Part shown: positions 50,896 through 60,905 of the stretch, in pieces
How the letters are laid out: each line of letters begins with the position of its first letter
Numbering within the stretch: position 1 is the first letter of the stretch
Assembly (NCBI RefSeq): GCF_902168175.1
Contig: NZ_CABHOU010000059.1
Coordinates: 186,001 to 250,000 of the forward strand
DNA: 64,000 bases
Origin: an uncultured Chitinophaga sp.
GTDB lineage: Bacteria; Bacteroidota; Bacteroidia; Chitinophagales; Chitinophagaceae
Reading direction: 5' to 3'
Position numbers and translations under genes: made by a program
The notes under the pieces: generated by a model
Database searches by the model: none
What the model saw: the letters and a program-made list of their open reading frames with translations, nothing else
What the model was told of the DNA's origin: nothing

Positions 50896-52767
50896 TTACT
50901 TCTTACGGTTGGGCTGTTGCTTCTGCATATCCTGCTGGCGCTTCTGCATTTCCGAAAGTTTCTCCTGCCATTTAGACTGGGTCTTAGGCTTCTTTTTGTT
51001 CTCCTCGATCTGAGCATGGATCTTATCATGGTTGATAATAAACTTCTGGATCACGAACTGCAGTATGATACTGATTACGTTGGAGAGGAAGTAGTAGAAG
51101 GTAAGCGCCGCGGCCAGTTTGTTGAAGATACCGAGCAGCATTACCGGGAATACGTACGGCATGTACTTCATTACCGGGTTGCTCTGGTCGGTCATGCCCC
51201 TGTTGTAGAATGCCAGGAACAGGCTGGAAACAGTCATCAGCAGGGTAAACAGGCTGACGTGGTTACCATAGAAAGGTATCTCAAAACCGAAGTTAAAGAT
51301 GGAATCGTAAGTCGAAAGATCTTTTGCCCACATGAAGCTTTCCTGGCGCAGCTCGATAGACGATGGGAAGAAGCTGTACATCGCTACCAGGATCGGTAAC
51401 TGTAGTAAAGCCGGTAAACAGCCGCCCAACGGACTAACACCTGCACTACGGAACAATTTCATCTGTTCCATACCAAATGCCTGCTGGTCGTCTTTATGTT
51501 TAGCACGAAGCTCGTCCAGTTCTGGTTTCAGCACTTTCATTTTAGCCTGTGATACATAGCTCTGGTAAGTAAACGGAGCGATCAGGAGGCGGATGAAGAT
51601 AGTGAGCAACAGGATGATAAGACCATAGTTACCAATAAAGCCGCTCAGGAAGTTAAACACAGGGATAATGATCCATTTGTTCACGTACTTCACGAAAGCG
51701 AAGATGCCAGAACCCAGTGGTATAATGCTCTCCAGGTTGTTATCGAACGATTTAAGCGTTTTATAGTGGTTGGGACCGTAGTAGATATCGATCGGGAAGT
51801 TGTAGTTCGCCGAGTGGTCGTAAGGCAGTTGCAGGGTCGTCATTTGCTGACCCACGATGTTCGGGCTTTGCGGTACGGAAGTAGTAATGTCTGCACTGGC
51901 AAAGTTATCTTTCTTCGCAATGAAGGTCACGTTGAAGAACTGCTGTTTGAAGCTGAGCCACTGGATTTTCTCCAGTTTCTCCTGGCTTTTGTTCTGCAGG
52001 GTAAAGTAGTCGTGGTCCTTGTTACCCAGGCGGTAATGCATCTGGTTGTTCATGCGCTCCGACGTCATATCATGTTCCTGCTTGGTAGCGCGGCTGTTCC
52101 ATTGCAGGGCAATGGTGTTACCGGGAATCATGTTCTGCATACCTACAGCGTGTACGTTGAAATTAACCACGTAGCTGTCTTTCTGCAGGGTATAAATGTA
52201 CTCCAGGTATTGCCCGGGATTACCGGTGTTAAGGCGGTAAGTAACTACCTGGCTGCCGTCTGCGTTTTTCTGTACTTCGCTACCCGCGAAATACAGATCG
52301 GCCGTGTTTACAGGTTTGCCGTTAACAGGAAGCTGGAGGGAAATGCGGTTGAATGCGCCAGCCTGGAGGTCCAGTGGCTGGCCATCGGAAGAAAGGAATT
52401 TTTTCGTAGCCTTATCGCCGGTTTTACCCTGCGATTTAAAGGTTAACACCCTTACCAGTTTAGGCTGGCCGCCCTTGTTGGTCAGTTCGATCCTTACCAG
52501 GTCGTTTTCAAGTACCTGTACCTGTTCGCTGCCTGTAGCTGCGCCGGCCAGTGTACCGTAATCGGCGGCCAGTGCGGCAGAATCGGCTACGACGTTACCG
52601 GTCGAATCCTTCTTGATCTTCTCTTCCTTCGGTTTGTTCAGGTTTGCAATAGAATCCTGGCGGGCTTTTTCTTTCATAGACGCAACCTGACTCTTATTGT
52701 TGTATACGATGTAGCCAACAAGCAGGGCGCCTAATAACAAAAAGCCGATGATCGAATTTCTGTCCAT
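50896..52767 (-). CDS. yidC: Membrane protein insertase YidC
   Basis: A 623-residue YidC of the Gram-negative type. An N-terminal signal-anchor (SIIGFLLLGALLVGYIVYN) is followed by a large periplasmic domain (about 60-350) and the conserved five-helix insertase core (about 365-590), including GGCLPALLQLPILVAMYSFF. A basic, glutamine/lysine-rich C terminus fits ribosome contact. It inserts proteins into the inner membrane alone or with SecYEG. The ATG at 52767 is preferred over an in-frame TTG three codons upstream. It follows pyrG on the same strand but has its own promoter, with the pyrG terminator between. Confidence 0.96.
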   Translation of the reverse strand: MDRNSIIGFLLLGALLVGYIVYNNKSQVASMKEKARQDSIANLNKPKEEKIKKDSTGNVVADSAALAADYGTLAGAATGSEQVQVLENDLVRIELTNKGGQPKLVRVLTFKSQGKTGDKATKKFLSSDGQPLDLQAGAFNRISLQLPVNGKPVNTADLYFAGSEVQKNADGSQVVTYRLNTGNPGQYLEYIYTLQKDSYVVNFNVHAVGMQNMIPGNTIALQWNSRATKQEHDMTSERMNNQMHYRLGNKDHDYFTLQNKSQEKLEKIQWLSFKQQFFNVTFIAKKDNFASADITTSVPQSPNIVGQQMTTLQLPYDHSANYNFPIDIYYGPNHYKTLKSFDNNLESIIPLGSGIFAFVKYVNKWIIIPVFNFLSGFIGNYGLIILLLTIFIRLLIAPFTYQSYVSQAKMKVLKPELDELRAKHKDDQQAFGMEQMKLFRSAGVSPLGGCLPALLQLPILVAMYSFFPSSIELRQESFMWAKDLSTYDSIFNFGFEIPFYGNHVSLFTLLMTVSSLFLAFYNRGMTDQSNPVMKYMPYVFPVMLLGIFNKLAAALTFYYFLSNVISIILQFVIQKFIINHDKIHAQIEENKKKPKTQSKWQEKLSEMQKRQQDMQKQQPNRKK

Positions 52768-52791
52768 GAAGTGCAATTAAAATTTAGGGAG

Positions 52792-52823
52792 CAAAGGTAA
52801 CGAATAAGGGAAGAAAAGGCGAA
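52792..52823 (-). promoter_or_regulatory. Promoter of yidC
   Basis: Minus-strand TACCTTTG (52799-52792) is an exact -7 box, with a weak TTCG 20 bases upstream as -33. Leader about 18 bases. Confidence 0.6.
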
Positions 52824-52916
52824 ACAGTTCCTGGAAAAAAGGACTATTTAAGATGATTTAACTTTTTAGCTGAAAAAATTTCTTATCTACCTAATTATCA
52901 ACCATTTATTCATTAA

Positions 52917-52950
52917 ACAAAAAGGGAGAAAAGATAGACTCTTTTCTCCC
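52917..52950 (-). terminator. Terminator of pyrG
   Basis: GGGAGAAAAGA (52924-52934) and TCTTTTCTCCC (52940-52950) form a perfect 11-bp stem, with TTTTTG following on the minus strand. Confidence 0.9.
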
Positions 52951-52971
52951 CTAAACTATAAAATTGAAGTA

Positions 52972-54698
<1,727 letters not shown>

Positions 54699-54719
54699 CA
54701 TTTACTTCCGCAGGTCATG

Positions 54720-54749
54720 CAAAGTTACATAAATTTGGTGCTCAGCCAA
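54720..54749 (-). promoter_or_regulatory. Promoter of pyrG
   Basis: Minus-strand TTG (54749-54747), 19 bases, then TAACTTTG (54727-54720). Transcription should start near 54713, leaving a leader of about 86 bases. Confidence 0.75.
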
Positions 54750-54918
54750 GCGGGTTTTTCATAAAGGTGTTGAAACACATTTCCAAATCAGCCACCATGG
54801 CCACTTTAAACCGACTCATTTGTTAATAACTAATATAAAGTGTTTTTACAGGGATGCTCCCCCTGCGGGAATTTCCATTTCATTAACGTAATTTCGCGTC
54901 CGAAATATATACCACACA

Positions 54919-55440
54919 ATGACGCTTTCGCCCAAAACCGCACAGCAATCGATTATCCAGATGACAGAACTGGTTCTTCCGAACGATACCAACACTTTTG
55001 GTAACCTTATGGGAGGCCGTTTAATGTACTGGATGGATATTGCCGCAGCGCTCTCCTGCATGAAACATTGCGCTGCCCCGGTGGTGACTGCCTCTGTAGA
55101 CAATATTTCCTTTGAAAACCCCATTAAACTGGGCAATGTTGTGCATATCGAAGCCAAAGTGAGCCGTGCGTTCAATACTTCGATGGAAGTACATATGAAA
55201 GTTTGGGGTGAAGACCCTGTACAGCAGTATCGCTACAAGTCAAACGAGGCCTTTATGACCTTCGTGGCGCTTGATCCCAACGGCAACTCCCGCCCTGTTC
55301 CCCCTGTAGTACCCGAAACCGAAGACGAAAAGAAACTGTTCGATGGCGCTCTCCGCCGCCGCCAGTTACGCCTTATCCTGAGTGGGAAAATGAAGCCGGC
55401 AGATGCTGCCGAACTCAGGGCCCTGTTTATGGAGGCATAA
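54919..55440 (+). CDS. Acyl-CoA thioesterase (hot-dog, YciA/BFIT type)
   Basis: A 173-residue cytoplasmic hot-dog thioesterase. The family signature NDTNTFGNLMGGRLMYWMDIAAALSC contains the catalytic Asn/Asp region, and TASVDNISFENPIKLGNVVHIEAKV completes the fold; residues ~125-173 are a helical tail. It hydrolyses acyl-CoA thioesters, with chain preference unknown. It is divergent from pyrG and convergent with the HD hydrolase gene. Confidence 0.88.
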   Translation: MTLSPKTAQQSIIQMTELVLPNDTNTFGNLMGGRLMYWMDIAAALSCMKHCAAPVVTASVDNISFENPIKLGNVVHIEAKVSRAFNTSMEVHMKVWGEDPVQQYRYKSNEAFMTFVALDPNGNSRPVPPVVPETEDEKKLFDGALRRRQLRLILSGKMKPADAAELRALFMEA

Positions 55441-55519
55441 AAGCGCCCGGTTTTATCCCGATGTTGAAGCGAGCGTGGCAACGGCGGCCTAATGGCTGTT
55501 CCCATGCTAAGTTCAATAT

Positions 55520-56161
55520 CTATTCTTTCCCCTCCCACTCTTTGTAAAACCTGTCGAGGAATTGCTCCATGAACTGGTGCCGCTCTTCCGCCAGTGATTT
55601 ACCTGTGTCCGTATTCATACGGTCTTTCAGTAACAACAGCTTTTCATAGAAATGGTTGATGGTAGGGGCTGAACTGTGTTTATATTCCTCCCTGGTCATA
55701 TTCAGGTTGGGGGCTATAGTTGGATCATGGAGTGCGCGATTCTTGAAACCGCCGTAGTTAAAGGCCCTGGCAATACCAATAGCGCCCAAAGCGTCCAACC
55801 GGTCGGCATCCTGCACGGCTGATAACTCTGGCGATGTGAAGCCCGCCGCCTGGTGCCCACCTTTGAAAGAAATATAACGGATAATGTTTTCAACATGATC
55901 GATTACCGGGGCATCGACCTGCAGCGAGGTTAAAAAAGCCCTTGCCTTCGCAGGGCCCACTTCTTCATCGCCATTATGGAACTTGGAGTCGGCAATATCA
56001 TGCAGCAAAGCGCCCAACTCTACAACAAATAAGTTCGCCCCCTCTTTTTGGGCGATATGTTTGGCCAGCTGCCACACGCGGTATATATGCCACCAATCGT
56101 GTCCTCCCTCTGCCATAGCCAGTTCCTGCTTTACGTAAGCAACCGTTTTTTCGATAACCAT
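55520..56161 (-). CDS. HD domain phosphohydrolase (YedJ-like)
   Basis: A 213-residue HD-family protein. The metal ligands are H in GGHDWWHIYRVW, the HD pair in LLHDIADSKF, and a later D in QDADRLDALGAIGIARAF. This matches small uncharacterised HD hydrolases such as E. coli YedJ, probably acting on nucleotides or phosphate esters. It stands alone downstream of the siroheme operon terminator. Confidence 0.87.
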   Translation of the reverse strand: MVIEKTVAYVKQELAMAEGGHDWWHIYRVWQLAKHIAQKEGANLFVVELGALLHDIADSKFHNGDEEVGPAKARAFLTSLQVDAPVIDHVENIIRYISFKGGHQAAGFTSPELSAVQDADRLDALGAIGIARAFNYGGFKNRALHDPTIAPNLNMTREEYKHSSAPTINHFYEKLLLLKDRMNTDTGKSLAEERHQFMEQFLDRFYKEWEGKE

Positions 56162-56181
56162 GACGGCAAATTAAAACAAAA

Positions 56182-56213
56182 AAGCCGTCCCGGATAACCG
56201 GGAACGGCCTTAA
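56182..56213 (-). terminator. Terminator of the sulfite reductase-cobA-siroheme operon
   Basis: On the minus strand GCCGT-T-CCCGG and CCGGGACGGC form a stem with one bulged base around TTAT, followed by TTTTTTG. Confidence 0.88.
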
Positions 56214-56238
56214 CTAAACCTTTAAGCGAATATTTTTA

Positions 56239-56832
56239 TCAGGAAGAGGATTCCTTTTCTTTGACCAGTACGGAAGTAATGCGATTAAGCTCTTTCACCT
56301 TTTCGTTAAAATCACCTTTCAGCTTTTCGCGCAGGAAATGCAGCTTTTGCAGCACATCTTCCAGCGCATCCGGCAAGGCTTCCTGGAATACTTCCTTCAG
56401 TCTTTTGGCGATGGTGGGCGATTTGCCATTGGTAGAAATAGCGATCTTTAAATTACCTTTCTGTACAATGGAACCAAGGTAAAAATCACAGAGGTCCGGT
56501 GTATCGGCTACGTTGATCAGTACTTTAGCAGCTTTCGCTTTTTCCCAGATGCAGTGATTCAGTTCGCGATCGTTCGTGGCGGCTATCACAAGGTCTTTAC
56601 CGAAAATATCGCCGCAGGAAAAGGCTTTTTGTACCAATTCCACATCAGGATAACCTTTCACCAGCTTTTCCAGTTCGTCGGAAAACCAGGTGGCCACTAC
56701 GGTAATACGCGCACGGGGACTGTTATGGAGCATTGCACTCACTTTTTCGTGACCGATGTTGCCACCGCCCACTACCAGTACCTGCAATTGGTCCAGCTTA
56801 AAAAACACCGGGAATAAATGATTTTCTTCCAT
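56239..56832 (-). CDS. Precorrin-2 dehydrogenase/sirohydrochlorin ferrochelatase (CysG N-terminal type)
   Basis: A 197-residue protein matching the N-terminal half of E. coli CysG (also Met8/SirC). The NAD site is VLVVGGGNIGHEKVSAML, NVADTPDLCDFYLGSIVQKGNLKIAISTNGKSP is the conserved active-site block, and a helical tail dimerises. It oxidises precorrin-2 to sirohydrochlorin and may insert iron to make siroheme. Its ATG overlaps the cobA stop by one base. The operon thus supplies the siroheme cofactor for the sulfite reductase encoded first. Confidence 0.9.
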   Translation of the reverse strand: MEENHLFPVFFKLDQLQVLVVGGGNIGHEKVSAMLHNSPRARITVVATWFSDELEKLVKGYPDVELVQKAFSCGDIFGKDLVIAATNDRELNHCIWEKAKAAKVLINVADTPDLCDFYLGSIVQKGNLKIAISTNGKSPTIAKRLKEVFQEALPDALEDVLQKLHFLREKLKGDFNEKVKELNRITSVLVKEKESSS

Positions 56833-57608
56833 TATACTGCCAATTTATAATCTTCCGCCAGCTTGGTCTGCAGCGCATGGAACGCCTCATGGAACCTCAC
56901 TACTTCGCCTATCACGATGATAGCCGGGTTGGTGAGTTGATTCTCCCACGCGATCTTCGGCAAATCGGCTGCAGTACCTACTCCGATTTTCTGCGTAGGC
57001 AGTGTGCCATTCTGGATAATGGCCGCCGGTACAGCCCCAAAGCCCTGGGCTTCGTAAATACCCGCGATCTGTTCCAGTTTCTTCATACCCATCAAAATCA
57101 CCACCGTTGTATTCGCCTGGATGGCGTACTCAAGGTCGCGGCTCAGTTTACCGTCCTGCGTGCTGCCGGTAATTACCCAGAAACCTTCGCTTACATTGCG
57201 GGCGGTAACTGGTATATTGTTGATACCGGGTACGGAAATAGCACTGCTGATACCGGGAATTACTTCCGTTTTAATATCATATTGCTGTGCATAGGCAATT
57301 TCCTCGGAGCCGCGGCCAAACACAAAGGAGTCGCCCCCTTTTAGCCGAACTACGTTACCGAAAGTTAGTGCATATTTTACAATCATCTTGTTGATTTCGG
57401 CCTGTGTATACACATGCATACCTGCACGCTTACCAACAAAGCGTTTAAGACAGGTGGGGGAAGCGTGTTCCAGCAGTTCGTTATTGGAAAGAGCATCGTA
57501 AAGGATAACTCTTGCCTGCTGAATGGCTTTCAGTCCTTTCACTGTAATCAGTTCCGGATCACCGGGTCCGGCACCCACAAGGGTCAATTTGGGCTGAGTT
57601 GGTAACAT
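56832..57608 (-). CDS. cobA: Uroporphyrinogen-III C-methyltransferase
   Basis: A 258-residue SAM-dependent methyltransferase (SUMT) that makes precorrin-2 from uroporphyrinogen III. The family motifs LVGAGPGDPELITVKG, VRLKGGDSFVFGRGSEE and PGISSAISVPG, GIPVTxR-type NIPVTARNVSEGFWVITG, are all present. It lies 28 bases after the sulfite reductase gene and touches the siroheme synthase gene by one base, so the three genes form one siroheme-sulfite reduction operon. Confidence 0.95.
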   Translation of the reverse strand: MLPTQPKLTLVGAGPGDPELITVKGLKAIQQARVILYDALSNNELLEHASPTCLKRFVGKRAGMHVYTQAEINKMIVKYALTFGNVVRLKGGDSFVFGRGSEEIAYAQQYDIKTEVIPGISSAISVPGINNIPVTARNVSEGFWVITGSTQDGKLSRDLEYAIQANTTVVILMGMKKLEQIAGIYEAQGFGAVPAAIIQNGTLPTQKIGVGTAADLPKIAWENQLTNPAIIVIGEVVRFHEAFHALQTKLAEDYKLAV

Positions 57609-57636
57609 GTTGGTCGTTTTACAGGTTGATAATTGA

Positions 57637-59757
57637 TTATACGCTTGCTTCTACAGTGGCTTCCGTTTTCGTCTGCCGGTACTGTTGTACCTCTTTGTAA
57701 AATGTTTGTGCCTGCGCAAAGTATTGTTTAGCGAAACTTTCGGTAGGCTCGTGCTGATTGATCTGCAATACCAGGGTCTTAAAGTTCCCGATAGGCAGTT
57801 TGCCGGTTTCTACGAAATGTTTATCAAAGTCGTTGATAATACCATGCTGACTGTTGCAGCTCACGTTTTCGTCAAGCAGCAGTGCTTTTGCAGCCTGCAC
57901 GAAGGATGAATAAGTGTGATAAATACCGTCGGCCCAGGCTTTGGCTTCCAGCGCCTCTGCTGCCCAAACCTGCTTTTCTTCTGCTTCAAAAAGCAGGGTG
58001 GCAATCAGGTCGATCACTACGCCCGCACACTCCCCTACACCAATTGCTGTAGCAAATGTTTGTGCCTGTCCCCAGTCTACAAAATCTTCATCCCTGATAG
58101 ACGCGAGGTCGGTCAGTGGTTTCAGCAGGTCATAGAAGTAACGTTCACCCTGGCGGTCGAAGTAATCGTTAAACAGTTCTCCTTCGTTGCCATTGCCTTC
58201 GTAATCGTGCAGCAGGCTGCGGAGTACATCCGGACCACGGCGGCTGGGCACCTTAATTACCTTATCGGCTACACGGCCAACGCCGTCGCCAACCAGGCCA
58301 CCCCCCAGCAATACCTGCAGTGCGGGAAGTACCTTACCGTTCGCCTTCATGGAGCTGCCATGGAAGCCGATATGGGCAAGACCGTGCTGACCGCAGGAGT
58401 TCATACATCCGCTTATTTTTATTTTAATATCGTTATTATAAATCAGGTCGGGGAATTCGTTGGCGATCACTTCTTCCAATGCGCCGGCAATACCCGTGCT
58501 GCTGGAAATACCCAGATTACAGGTATCAGTACCGGGGCAGGCGGTGATATCAGCAATAGAATCGAAACCAGGAGCGGCCACGCTATTTTCATCCAGTACG
58601 GCGAAAACGTATGGCAGGTGTTCCGGCCTTACGAACTTCAGCAACAGGCCCTGGTTAACGGTAACGCGTACGTCGTCGGCAATCACGGGGCGCAGTTGTT
58701 CTATCAGCTTACGGGAAGTAGCCGAACTGATGTCGCCCAGTGGGATACGGATGTAGGCACCAAAGAAGCCACCTTGTTTTTGTTCGAAAGTATTGGTCCG
58801 TTTCCAGGCTTCATACTTTTTAGGATCGGCGATAGTATAAGCAGGCACCGCGTTATCGGCAGCAGCAGGCAGTGTTTCGGGCCAGGCATCAGCATCTACC
58901 GGAACGGCTTTCAGCTTCACTGCTTTATATTCTTCTTTTACCAGGCGATCAAATTCTTCAAAGCCAATTTTCTGGATCAGGAATTTCAAACGAGCCTTGT
59001 TACGGCTGGTCCTTTCACCATGGCGGTCGAACACACGCAGTACACTTTCGATGTAAGGGATCAGCTGTTCTACTTCCAGGAACTCGAACGCCACTTTGGC
59101 GAGCATGGGTTGTGCGCCCAAACCACCGGCCAGCATTACTTTAAATCCCCTGACCTCTTTGCCGTCCACCAGCCTGATTTTGGGTATTACGCCAATATCG
59201 TGCATGAAAGAGAAAGCAGTATCCTTATCGCTGGAAGAGAAAGACATTTTAAACTTACGGCCCATATCCTGGCTGATAGGGTTGCGCAGGAAGTAGCGGA
59301 AAGCAGCATCGGCGTAAGGAGTAACGTCAAATGGTTCCTCCGGATCGATGCCCGCTTTGTCGGAAGCCGTGATATTACGCACCGTGTTACCGCAGGCTTC
59401 GCGGATCGTAATTTCGTCCAGTTCCAGTTTAGCCCACAGTTCCGGTGTACGGTCGAGGCTTACATAATGGATCTGGATATCCTGGCGGGTAGTAAGGTGC
59501 AATTTGCTGGTGGCGAACTCGTCGGAGATGTCCGATATACGTTTCCACTGCTGCAAAGTCATTTTACCATAAGGCAGTTTGATGCGCACCATTTGCACAC
59601 CCGGCTGGCGTTGGCCATATACGCCCCTTGCCAAACGGAGACTACGGAACTTTTCGTCCGGAATTTGTCCTTCGCGGTACAGGCGGATCTTCTGTTCCAG
59701 TTCTATGATGTCCCGTTCTACAAGTGGATTTTCCAGTTCTGTTCTGAAGCTTTGCAT
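57637..59757 (-). CDS. Siroheme-dependent sulfite/nitrite reductase with C-terminal HEPN-like domain
   Basis: A 706-residue haemoprotein. Two ferredoxin-like and two siroheme/4Fe-4S repeats span residues ~40-560. The cluster and siroheme cysteines are C407 and C413 (CPGTDTC), C451 and C455 (CMNSC). Residues ~580-695 are helical with the HEPN pattern (AEALEAKAWADGIYHTYSSFVQAAKALL) and are not part of standard sulfite reductases. Next to cobA and a siroheme synthase, and with a Cys-coding leader, sulfite reduction to sulfide is more likely than nitrite reduction. The electron donor is not encoded here. Confidence 0.88.
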   Translation of the reverse strand: MQSFRTELENPLVERDIIELEQKIRLYREGQIPDEKFRSLRLARGVYGQRQPGVQMVRIKLPYGKMTLQQWKRISDISDEFATSKLHLTTRQDIQIHYVSLDRTPELWAKLELDEITIREACGNTVRNITASDKAGIDPEEPFDVTPYADAAFRYFLRNPISQDMGRKFKMSFSSSDKDTAFSFMHDIGVIPKIRLVDGKEVRGFKVMLAGGLGAQPMLAKVAFEFLEVEQLIPYIESVLRVFDRHGERTSRNKARLKFLIQKIGFEEFDRLVKEEYKAVKLKAVPVDADAWPETLPAAADNAVPAYTIADPKKYEAWKRTNTFEQKQGGFFGAYIRIPLGDISSATSRKLIEQLRPVIADDVRVTVNQGLLLKFVRPEHLPYVFAVLDENSVAAPGFDSIADITACPGTDTCNLGISSSTGIAGALEEVIANEFPDLIYNNDIKIKISGCMNSCGQHGLAHIGFHGSSMKANGKVLPALQVLLGGGLVGDGVGRVADKVIKVPSRRGPDVLRSLLHDYEGNGNEGELFNDYFDRQGERYFYDLLKPLTDLASIRDEDFVDWGQAQTFATAIGVGECAGVVIDLIATLLFEAEEKQVWAAEALEAKAWADGIYHTYSSFVQAAKALLLDENVSCNSQHGIINDFDKHFVETGKLPIGNFKTLVLQINQHEPTESFAKQYFAQAQTFYKEVQQYRQTKTEATVEASV

Positions 59758-59816
59758 TTACTGATAATTTTTTTGCGTCAACAATTGATAACCACAACGT
59801 TTGGTACCGATGCAAC

Positions 59817-59845
59817 AAAAAACCCCCGTTTGATACCGGAGGTTT
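59817..59845 (-). terminator. Intrinsic terminator inside the sulfite reductase leader
   Basis: On the RNA AACCUCCG (59844-59837) and CGGGGGUU (59828-59821) pair with one U-G, loop of 8, followed by UUUUUU. It lies 60 bases before the reductase start codon, so it must be bypassed for the operon to be expressed. Confidence 0.8.
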
Positions 59846-59891
59846 CTGTTATAAGAAGCTATTATGTGTGTATTGATCACTAATATTTCAG

Positions 59892-59903
59892 AAAAACCTC
59901 CTC
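59892..59903 (-). promoter_or_regulatory. Anti-terminator segment
   Basis: RNA GGAGGUUU (59901-59894) is perfectly complementary to AAACCUCC (59845-59838), the 5' arm of the terminator; with a 2-base bulge the pairing extends by CUG/CAG. It begins 2 bases after the leader peptide stop codon. Confidence 0.68.
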
Positions 59904-59959
59904 TACTCTGTTGATTTCCAACAGCTACACATCGAATTTACAAAACCAACAATACCCAT
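59903..59959 (-). CDS. Putative Cys-containing leader peptide of the sulfite reductase operon
   Basis: An 18-codon frame reading MGIVGFVNSMCSCWKSTE, ended by TAG. It starts about 21 bases after the predicted transcription start, preceded by the A-rich AUAGGAAAU, and contains Met10-Cys11-Ser12-Cys13, both Cys codons being UGU. It lies between the promoter and an anti-terminator/terminator pair. Stalling at the Cys codons would leave the anti-terminator (59894-59901) free. A ribosome reaching the stop codon would cover it and let the terminator form. I see the elements directly; the mechanism is inferred. Not a recognised family. Confidence 0.6.
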   Translation of the reverse strand: MGIVGFVNSMCSCWKSTE

Positions 59960-59986
59960 ATTTCCTATCTATTTAGTAGAGTAATA

Positions 59987-60017
59987 CAAAGGTAGCCATG
60001 TGAGTGAGAATTCCAAA
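59987..60017 (-). promoter_or_regulatory. Promoter of the sulfite reductase operon
   Basis: Minus-strand TTTG (60017-60014), 19 bases, then TACCTTTG (59994-59987). Both boxes are exact. Transcription should start near 59980, giving a leader of about 220 bases. Confidence 0.82.
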
Positions 60018-60163
60018 ATTATTTTGGTGATTTGTGAAGAAAATTCAGGGATGGGGGTTGTTAACAGCCCGGGTACTGCCGCTGGGTTGCAAACAGATCT
60101 TTTGCCAGCCGGGCCAATGCGGTGTTTTGACAATCCCGTGCCAGTGTTGCGGTAAAAGGGCCG

Positions 60164-60171
60164 TATATTTG
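60164..60171 (+). promoter_or_regulatory. -7 box of the HAD phosphatase gene
   Basis: TATATTTG is an exact -7 match, 20 bases before the ATG. No -33 TTTG lies at the usual distance. Confidence 0.55.
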
Positions 60172-60191
60172 CGGCGCAAAAGCTTGTAATT

Positions 60192-60848
60192 ATGATCAAT
60201 ACGGTGATTTTCGATATGGACGGACTGTTGGTGGATTCTGAACCGCTTTGGGGGTTGGCCATGCGCGAGGTGTTTGAAACGATCGGGGTTGAACTTACGC
60301 CCGAGCTGACGCACCGCACAACCGGTTTGCGCACGAAAGAAGTGGTAGACTACTGGCACGACCATTTTAAATGGAATAATAAAAGCACCGAGCAGGTAAC
60401 TTCTGAAATCATTGAAAGTGTAACGGGTAAGATATTAGCTAAAGGCCGTCCGATGGAAGGTTTGGAGTACATTCTTGCGTTCTTTAAGGAGCGCGGGTTC
60501 AAAATGGGCGTGGCCTCTTCGTCCAACATGAGCATTATTCGTTCCGTGTTAGACAATCTGGATATTAACTCCTATTTCCAGACGGTTATTTCCGCGGAGT
60601 TCGAGCCTTACGGCAAACCACACCCCGCCGTTTACTTATCCGCCGCCCGCGAATTGGGCAGCAGCCCGCTTCAATGCGTGGCTTTTGAAGATTCCGTAAC
60701 AGGCATGACGGCAGCCAAAGCCGCCCGCATGAAGGTTGTGGCGGTACCGGAAATACATAACCGCAACGACAAACGTTATGCGTTGGCGGATGTGCAGTTG
60801 AATTCTTTGCTGGAGTTTAATGATGACGTGCTGGCCCGACTCCGTTAG
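60192..60848 (+). CDS. HAD family hydrolase, hexitol/sugar phosphatase-like (HxpB type)
   Basis: A 218-residue HAD phosphatase of subfamily IA. The nucleophile and acid are in FDMDGLLVDSEP (D9, D11), the Ser/Thr motif is ASSSN, the Lys is in GKPHPAVYL, and FEDSVTGMTAAKAARM supplies the last acidic residues. It resembles E. coli YniC/HxpB, which removes phosphate from hexitol and 2-deoxyglucose phosphates. The exact substrate is open. It is divergent from the sulfite reductase operon. Confidence 0.88.
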   Translation: MINTVIFDMDGLLVDSEPLWGLAMREVFETIGVELTPELTHRTTGLRTKEVVDYWHDHFKWNNKSTEQVTSEIIESVTGKILAKGRPMEGLEYILAFFKERGFKMGVASSSNMSIIRSVLDNLDINSYFQTVISAEFEPYGKPHPAVYLSAARELGSSPLQCVAFEDSVTGMTAAKAARMKVVAVPEIHNRNDKRYALADVQLNSLLEFNDDVLARLR

Positions 60849-60875
60849 CATTATCTATCTTTATAAAGTAGTTTT

Positions 60876-60900
60876 AGCCCCGCTGCTTCGCAGCGGGGCT
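60876..60900. terminator. GC-rich hairpin between convergent HAD and cupin genes
   Basis: AGCCCCGCTGC and GCAGCGGGGCT form a perfect 11-bp stem with a TTC loop. Neither side has a good T-run in its reading direction, so termination is probable but weaker than elsewhere. Confidence 0.65.
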
Positions 60901-60905
60901 AATTA

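Noticed and set aside
57916..59883. A 655-codon open frame on the plus strand opposite the sulfite reductase
   Set aside because: It mirrors a strongly conserved gene on the other strand, has no recognisable domain, and is a codon-bias shadow.
59758..59980. SAM-I (S-box) or T-box riboswitch in the sulfite reductase leader
   Set aside because: The S-box core and the T-box AGGGUGGNACCGCG sequence are both absent; the leader-peptide layout explains the terminator better.
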